Below, in pieces: positions 45,121-49,034 of a DNA stretch of 49,034 bases (positions are counted from its first letter, which is position 1; each line of letters begins with the position of its first letter). The notes beneath the pieces were generated by a model that searched no databases, was not told the origin of the DNA, and saw nothing but the letters and a program-made list of their open reading frames with translations. Source of the DNA: an uncultured Desulfobulbaceae bacterium (GTDB lineage: Bacteria > Desulfobacterota > Desulfobulbia > Desulfobulbales > Desulfocapsaceae); assembly GCA_903887485.1 (NCBI GenBank), contig CAISPV010000106.1, positions 1 through 49,034 of the forward strand. Direction: 5' to 3'. Both the position numbers and the translations under genes were made by a program.

Positions 45121-45644
45121 TGAATTCCATACCTGTTGGGAAAGAAAACTCGACCAGTACCAAGCTAGACGATAAGGACTGGGGCTGCGGACAGGCTGGC
45201 GGCGAAGTCGCCCGCTACCCGGCCACACGGTACGAAACGTGTGGCCAAGACTGTGCTCACCGGCGCAGTGACACCGCTGATGCTGAAGACGGGCACCAAT
45301 CCCGCCGGCCTACCAATCGAGCCTTTCCACGAGATCCTCGCCGATCGTTCACAGTTCTTTCAGAATATCACCACGTCGTTCTCCGGCGACAACAGCTCCA
45401 ACACCAATGCCTCACAAGGTCTTATCCGAGAAGGACTTCACGAAAGATCTCGATAAATTCAACGTGCCGATACTGATCCTTCATGGCGACAACGACCCTG
45501 TCGTACCGATCGGCGCCTCGGCCTTACTCTCTCGTCCAAGATCGCCAAAGGCGACACGCGGAAGATCTCTCCAGGCCGCACCGTATGTGTTCGACCCTCA
45601 AGAATCAAGTCAACGAGGATCTGCTCGCTTGCTTCAAGGTGTAG
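45121..45644 (+). pseudogene. Decayed alpha/beta hydrolase (non-heme chloroperoxidase-like)
   Basis: Pieces of a chloroperoxidase-type alpha/beta hydrolase appear in successive frames. From a GTG at 45121 with GGAG upstream comes KDWGCGQ, then directly AGGEVARY, so about 80 residues including the catalytic serine region (normally GHSxGG) are mostly missing. After a frameshift near 45220 follow HGTKRVAKTVLTGAVTPLMLKT and ADRSQFFQNITTSF. Another frame from about 45410 carries EKDFTKDLDKF, then PILILHGDNDPVVPIGASALL, and a further shift gives HRMCSTLKNQVNEDLL to a stop at 45644. At least three frameshifts plus the deletion rule out an active enzyme. Confidence 0.85.
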
Positions 45645-45887
45645 GCGAGCAAGCGTTACGCTCCCGCTAAAAAGGAGAACATCCATGAAACTCAGATTTA
45701 ATCTGCCGTATTTTTAACCACAGCGCCCCTCGGAGCAACACCTGCCTGACCGGTGTCGACCAGAAGTGATGACCAAGACAGAAACAGGGCACCATCGCAG
45801 TGCTCATTACCAGGCTGGTCAAAAATTGCGGTGTTAACTATGGCTAAAGTCCCAGCAGTCAGATCAAAATCCTCAAGGAGGAAGACC

Positions 45888-46067
45888 ATGAAATCCAGTA
45901 CGAAGGACCAGGCAGAAGGCAAGTTTCACAAAGTTAAGGGAAAAGTCAAGGAGATCGCCGGGAAAATAAGCGATAACCCAAAGTTGGAAGATGAAGGTAC
46001 CGCTGAAAAGATAGCCGGCAAAGTTCAGGAAAAGATCGGCCAGGTCAAGAAGGTTTTTGAGAAGTAG
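45888..46067 (+). CDS. CsbD family stress protein, copy 1
   Basis: 59 residues starting at the ATG after AAGGAGGAAGACC; the frame's earlier codons have no ribosome site. The sequence (KGKVKEIAGKISDNPKLEDEG, then AEKIAGKVQEKIGQVKKV) is the two-helix, highly charged CsbD fold. These small soluble proteins are general-stress induced in many bacteria; their action is unknown. It is followed 46 bases later by a shortened copy. Confidence 0.88.
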   Translation: MKSSTKDQAEGKFHKVKGKVKEIAGKISDNPKLEDEGTAEKIAGKVQEKIGQVKKVFEK

Positions 46068-46113
46068 TAAGCAAGTCCCAGCAGTCAGATCAAAATCCTA
46101 AAGGAGGAAGACC

Positions 46114-46260
46114 ATGAAATCCAGCACGAAGGACCTGGCGGAAGGCAATCTTCACAAAGTAAAGGGGAAAGTCAAGGAGGTCGCCGGGGAAATAAGCGAT
46201 AATCCAAAATTGGAAGCTGAAGGTACCGCTGAAAAGATAGCCGGCAAGAGAGCTGACTAA
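46114..46260 (+). CDS. CsbD family stress protein, copy 2 (shortened)
   Basis: 48 residues, almost identical to copy 1 up to AEKIAGK, then ending RAD-stop, so the last helix is lost. The 36-base leader with the same AAGGAGGAAGACC site is also duplicated (46078 onward against 45850 onward), showing a tandem duplication with a period of 226 bases. Likely translated, but the loss of the C-terminal helix may change its function. Confidence 0.8.
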   Translation: MKSSTKDLAEGNLHKVKGKVKEVAGEISDNPKLEAEGTAEKIAGKRAD

Positions 46261-46375
46261 ACATCTCGGCATGAGCTGTTGCATGACGGCCGAATCGAAG
46301 TTTCAGGTGCCTGCCGGGAAAGGGAGATGAGTCTCCCCGGAAAAGTAAACACATTTAAAAGACAGGAGGAGTGGA

Positions 46376-46942
46376 ATGAAGAAAGTTATTTTTATGACAG
46401 TGTTAATGGTTTTCGGATTGGCCTTGTTTTCGGGCTGCGCCCCTATGATGCACACGTGGCCAGATCAGGAAAGAGATGCAGAGAACAAGATGGTTATAAT
46501 CCAGGAGAAGATTGGGGATGGGCTGAAAACGGGCGCGCTTACCCCCGATCAGTCCCAGATGTTTCTGACGAGACTGAAGAGTATCCGAATAGACTATGCG
46601 GAGTTGAGAGACAAAATAGTTTACCGGGAAGAATGGGACAGCCTTCATGGAAGACTTGATGCGCTTGGAGAGGATATAAACAGGGCGCATTCCCGGACTA
46701 CAAGAATTGAAGAACCAAGGAGTGGTGACACGATTGTCAGACTCCAAAGAAGAATTGATGATGGAAGAATCAGCGGGCGCTTGCCTCGGTCAGAGGAAAG
46801 AGAATTTCAGGCCAGATTAGACTCCATTCGGAGAGAATATTTACGGATCACGGAGGGAGACAGACCCGCTACGTACGAAGAGAGAGCAGACATCTCCCGT
46901 CGGCTTGACTCCTTGGCAATGGATATAGACAGGTTCCGGTAG
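46376..46942 (+). CDS. Lipoprotein with internal duplication
   Basis: 188 residues. Signal peptide with lipobox LFSGC (Cys21) gives a lipid-anchored periplasmic or outer-membrane protein. The mature part has two related helical units of about 70 residues: IQEKIGDGLKTGALTPDQ...RLKSIRIDY...RLDALGEDINRA and LQRRIDDGRISGRLPRSE...RLDSIRREY...RLDSLAMDIDRF. The D-G-x-x-x-G-x-L pattern in each resembles a calcium-binding-like turn but lacks a full EF-hand. Family not recognised. GACAGGAGGAG precedes the start. Confidence 0.8.
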   Translation: MKKVIFMTVLMVFGLALFSGCAPMMHTWPDQERDAENKMVIIQEKIGDGLKTGALTPDQSQMFLTRLKSIRIDYAELRDKIVYREEWDSLHGRLDALGEDINRAHSRTTRIEEPRSGDTIVRLQRRIDDGRISGRLPRSEEREFQARLDSIRREYLRITEGDRPATYEERADISRRLDSLAMDIDRFR

Positions 46943-47105
46943 AATTTTCTAGAAAAATCTGAATCCAGTGACGGAGACCTGTGTGAAAATATGCGTACGA
47001 TTCTGAGGATCGAGGAGCATGGATTTGTTTTCTTGAACGGGTTCAGAAGAACCTTCTATAGATATCAGAATGGTGCCGTTAAACAATTTAAAGGGAGGAC
47101 ATCAT

Positions 47106-49034
47106 ATGACGACTTTGTTGCAGCAAAGGTCGCGTTGCGACCGTATCGTGTTTCTGGCGGTTCTTTTCGCGTTTGCTTTTTGCGTGCCCAGCGCTTGGGG
47201 TGAAATCATTGTTGGCCGTATCACCAACGTGGAGGGCCAGCTGCTGCGTTTTGTTCCTGATCAGAACGACTGGGTGGCCACGATCAAGGACGCGCCTTTT
47301 GGGATCCAGGATGCCCTCTATTCAGACCAGGAAGGCAAGGCCGAGATTTTCATGCCCAATAATATCTGGGTCCGCCTCGGCGGGTCGACGCAGGTCCAGC
47401 TCATCGCAACCCAACCGGATGCCGTCGAGCTTGATGTTTCCCTTGGTGTGGCGCGTATCTTCAACGAAAGCGCAGAGGCGATCATCAAGGTCACCACGCC
47501 TTTCGGGTATGTTGTGGCCCCGCAGAACACTTCTTTTGATCTCTATGTCGGCGATCAGTCGACGGAGATTATAGCTCTGTCCGGCACGGTGGACTTCATC
47601 CACATTGCAGACAATACCAAGTACGAAGTCGTGTCCGGCGGGAGTTCGGTCATTGCCAACACGACTCAGGTCGGTTCTGGTGATGGAACTGTGGAGGCAG
47701 ACTGGGACGCCTGGAACCAGACTCGTAACGAGGTATGGGCCAAGCGAGACTCGGAGACCATGCCGTCCGCCCAATACCTTCCTGAATCTCTGAGGAACGA
47801 TGCCTATGAGCTGGAAGAAAACGGCAAGTGGGAGCGCGTAACTTATCAGGGCCGTGAAATCGAAATGTGGAGACCGACCGCGGTCGCAGCGGATTGGGCG
47901 CCCTTTACCTCAGGACGCTGGACGGAATGGAACGGCGATAACACCTGGGTTCCGGATGAGCCCTTCGGCTACACGACGCACCACTATGGGTACTGGATCA
48001 GCATAGAGGAGCGCTGGTATTGGCAGCCGCCCCCCCTGACCGAGCCGGAACCGAGCTGGTATCCGGGCCGCGTTGCCTGGGTGGGCTCCGACGATGAGGT
48101 GGGCTGGGTGCCCCTTGCCCCGGAAGAACCCTACTACAGCCACCGTCAATGGGGGCCGGCCGCGACTGTGATAACTACGGCTGGGGTTACCGTTATCGCT
48201 GTATCCTCCTTGACACACTGGAACCGCGCCGTTTTCGTGCCTCAAAATAAATTCTACGGTGAAAAGAACTATGCGCACATACGGATGCATGATCACATCA
48301 ACAAGAAGCTAAATGCATCCGGATACAAGTTGTCGCCGGATTTCAATAAAATTCATCTCGGAGATCACGCCACCAAGAGCGACCGGTTCGCCTTCACCAA
48401 TGCTGAGGTCAAGAACAAACCGCACCAGAGCGTGAACGATCATATCAAGCAGAATCAGAAAGTGTCAAAGCAAGATGCGACGCAGTTCAACGCCAAGTCG
48501 GTCCAGCAGACCTTGAAACACACCAGGACCGCTGCCCCGAGCAAGCAGGCGGTAGTATCCGCTCCGCAGATCACGAACAAGTTAGTGCCCGCGAACCAAG
48601 TCAACAAACCTGCGTCCGAGGTGAAATTTGGGCATCATAATCCCAAGGAAAAACCAATCCCGGTCTCTGCAACAACTCAGCAAGCAGGAGTGACAGGTTC
48701 GCAGATGCATCGTATGCCCGGCGGACCGGCACAGAATCCTGGCCTGACCGGACCGAGAAGACCTCATACACCTGAAACGACAGCCCCTGGCGGACCGGAA
48801 CAGAAGCCCGGCCTGACCGGACCGAGAAGACCTCATACACCTGAAACGACGGCCCCCGGCGGACCGGAACAGAAGCCCGGCCTGACCGGACCGAGAGGAC
48901 CTCATACACCTGAAACGACAGCCCCCGGCGGACCGGAACAGAAGCCCGGCCTGACCGGACCGAGAAGACCTCATACACCTGAAACGACGGCCCCCGGCGG
49001 ACCGGAACAGAAGCCCGGCCTGACCGGACCGAGA
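47106..49034 (+). CDS. FecR/DUF6600-type exported protein with C-terminal 23-residue repeats (cut by window edge)
   Basis: The frame is open from ATG 47106 (GGGAGG seven bases upstream) to the last base, 643 codons with no stop. Signal peptide about 15-38 (FLAVLFAFAFCVPSAWG). Residues about 39-200 have a FecR-like beta-rich domain (GRITNVEGQLLRF, TPFGYVVAPQNTSFDLYV, SGTVDFIH); about 265-360 is a tryptophan/tyrosine-rich DUF6600-like region (GYWISIEERWYWQPP, GWVPLAP). A lysine/glutamine-rich linker follows, then from residue 539 a tandem repeat of GGPEQKPGLTGP-RRPHTPETTAP. Probably a cell-envelope or surface protein with an extended proline-rich stalk. The end and any anchor lie beyond the window. 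Confidence 0.85.
   Translation, partial: MTTLLQQRSRCDRIVFLAVLFAFAFCVPSAWGEIIVGRITNVEGQLLRFVPDQNDWVATIKDAPFGIQDALYSDQEGKAEIFMPNNIWVRLGGSTQVQLIATQPDAVELDVSLGVARIFNESAEAIIKVTTPFGYVVAPQNTSFDLYVGDQSTEIIALSGTVDFIHIADNTKYEVVSGGSSVIANTTQVGSGDGTVEADWDAWNQTRNEVWAKRDSETMPSAQYLPESLRNDAYELEENGKWERVTYQGREIEMWRPTAVAADWAPFTSGRWTEWNGDNTWVPDEPFGYTTHHYGYWISIEERWYWQPPPLTEPEPSWYPGRVAWVGSDDEVGWVPLAPEEPYYSHRQWGPAATVITTAGVTVIAVSSLTHWNRAVFVPQNKFYGEKNYAHIRMHDHINKKLNASGYKLSPDFNKIHLGDHATKSDRFAFTNAEVKNKPHQSVNDHIKQNQKVSKQDATQFNAKSVQQTLKHTRTAAPSKQAVVSAPQITNKLVPANQVNKPASEVKFGHHNPKEKPIPVSATTQQAGVTGSQMHRMPGGPAQNPGLTGPRRPHTPETTAPGGPEQKPGLTGPRRPHTPETTAPGGPEQKPGLTGPRGPHTPETTAPGGPEQKPGLTGPRRPHTPETTAPGGPEQKPGLTGPR
48720..49034 (+). 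repeat. Tandem 69-bp coding repeat (23 residues)
   Basis: Units start at 48720, 48789, 48858, 48927 and 48996; four are complete and the fifth is cut by the window end. The later units are nearly identical and the first has diverged most, which suggests recent expansion. All keep the reading frame of the FecR/DUF6600-type gene. Confidence 0.95.

Noticed and set aside
44916-45476. 186-codon plus-strand ORF
   Set aside because: Its first codon overlaps the -35 box of a predicted promoter, and only its middle matches a hydrolase; it is part of the pseudogene region.
46991-47203. 70-codon plus-strand ORF
   Set aside because: It overlaps the well-initiated start of the FecR/DUF6600-type gene in another frame and has no ribosome site.
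48582-48978. Two repetitive minus-strand ORFs
   Set aside because: They are antisense frames kept open by the 69-bp coding repeat of the plus-strand gene; no ribosome site.
48720-49034. Tandem repeats considered as a CRISPR array
   Set aside because: The units are contiguous without spacers and keep a protein reading frame.

Overview
The window looks like the chromosome of an anaerobic, Gram-negative, Desulfobacterota-like (deltaproteobacterial) bacterium. The evidence is a hexaheme c-type cytochrome with NrfD and [Fe-S] partners, a Ni-Fe carbon monoxide dehydrogenase (CooS), sigma-54 regulation, a ZraP-like periplasmic protein and CHAD/SixA genes. This placement is inference from gene content; there is no rRNA or tRNA in the window. 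By eye, the first 24 kb is less GC-rich than the block from about 24.5 to 44.5 kb, so the right half may be largely acquired.

Layout. 1-400: 3' end of an IS4-like transposase gene. 0.47-2.0 kb: tatD and a yggS-type gene. 2.0-6.4 kb (minus): four-gene polysaccharide operon, three family-2 glycosyltransferases and a polyprenyl glycosylphosphotransferase. 7.0-14.5 kb (plus): a signalling and proteostasis island made of YqeY, a soluble PAS histidine kinase, a sigma-54 activator, a near-consensus sigma-54 promoter, two tandem paralogous small membrane proteins, an FtsH-type protease, and a two-TM membrane protein that ends in a truncated relative of the kinase's own dimerisation domain, without the phosphoacceptor histidine. 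14.6-17.6 kb: hexaheme cytochrome, NrfD and Tat-exported ferredoxin, closed by a strong terminator. 17.7-18.2 kb (minus): a cobalamin riboswitch whose only visible downstream gene is a 34-codon ORF. 18.4-18.9 kb (minus): a ZraP-like protein with its own sigma-54 promoter. 19.4-24.1 kb (minus): a DUF4177 protein, then CHAD, ParA, SixA and MFS genes in one transcription direction.

24.5-38.3 kb (minus): a dense signalling cluster reading right to left: small lipoprotein, orphan solute-binding protein, PhnD-like/3xPAS/histidine kinase, TonB-dependent receptor, YfiR-like periplasmic protein, three more kinases with near-identical catalytic ends, a tandem receiver protein, and a receiver-PAS-GGDEF diguanylate cyclase. 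No transporter permease, ATPase or TonB genes are present, so the binding proteins and receptor probably serve sensing that feeds c-di-GMP.

38.9-43.3 kb: orphan cooS and katG, flanked by a 33-bp direct repeat. 43.8-49.0 kb: an outer-membrane beta-barrel protein, a decayed alpha/beta-hydrolase pseudogene, tandem CsbD genes, an internally duplicated lipoprotein, and a FecR/DUF6600-type exported protein that runs off the right edge in a 23-residue repeat array. A 46-bp repeat occurs at both 24.4 kb and 44.7 kb, enclosing the signalling and CooS/KatG blocks.

The strongest candidates for something undescribed are (i) the sigma-54 / small membrane protein / FtsH / kinase-mimic island and (ii) the orphan cobalamin riboswitch with its 34-residue peptide.
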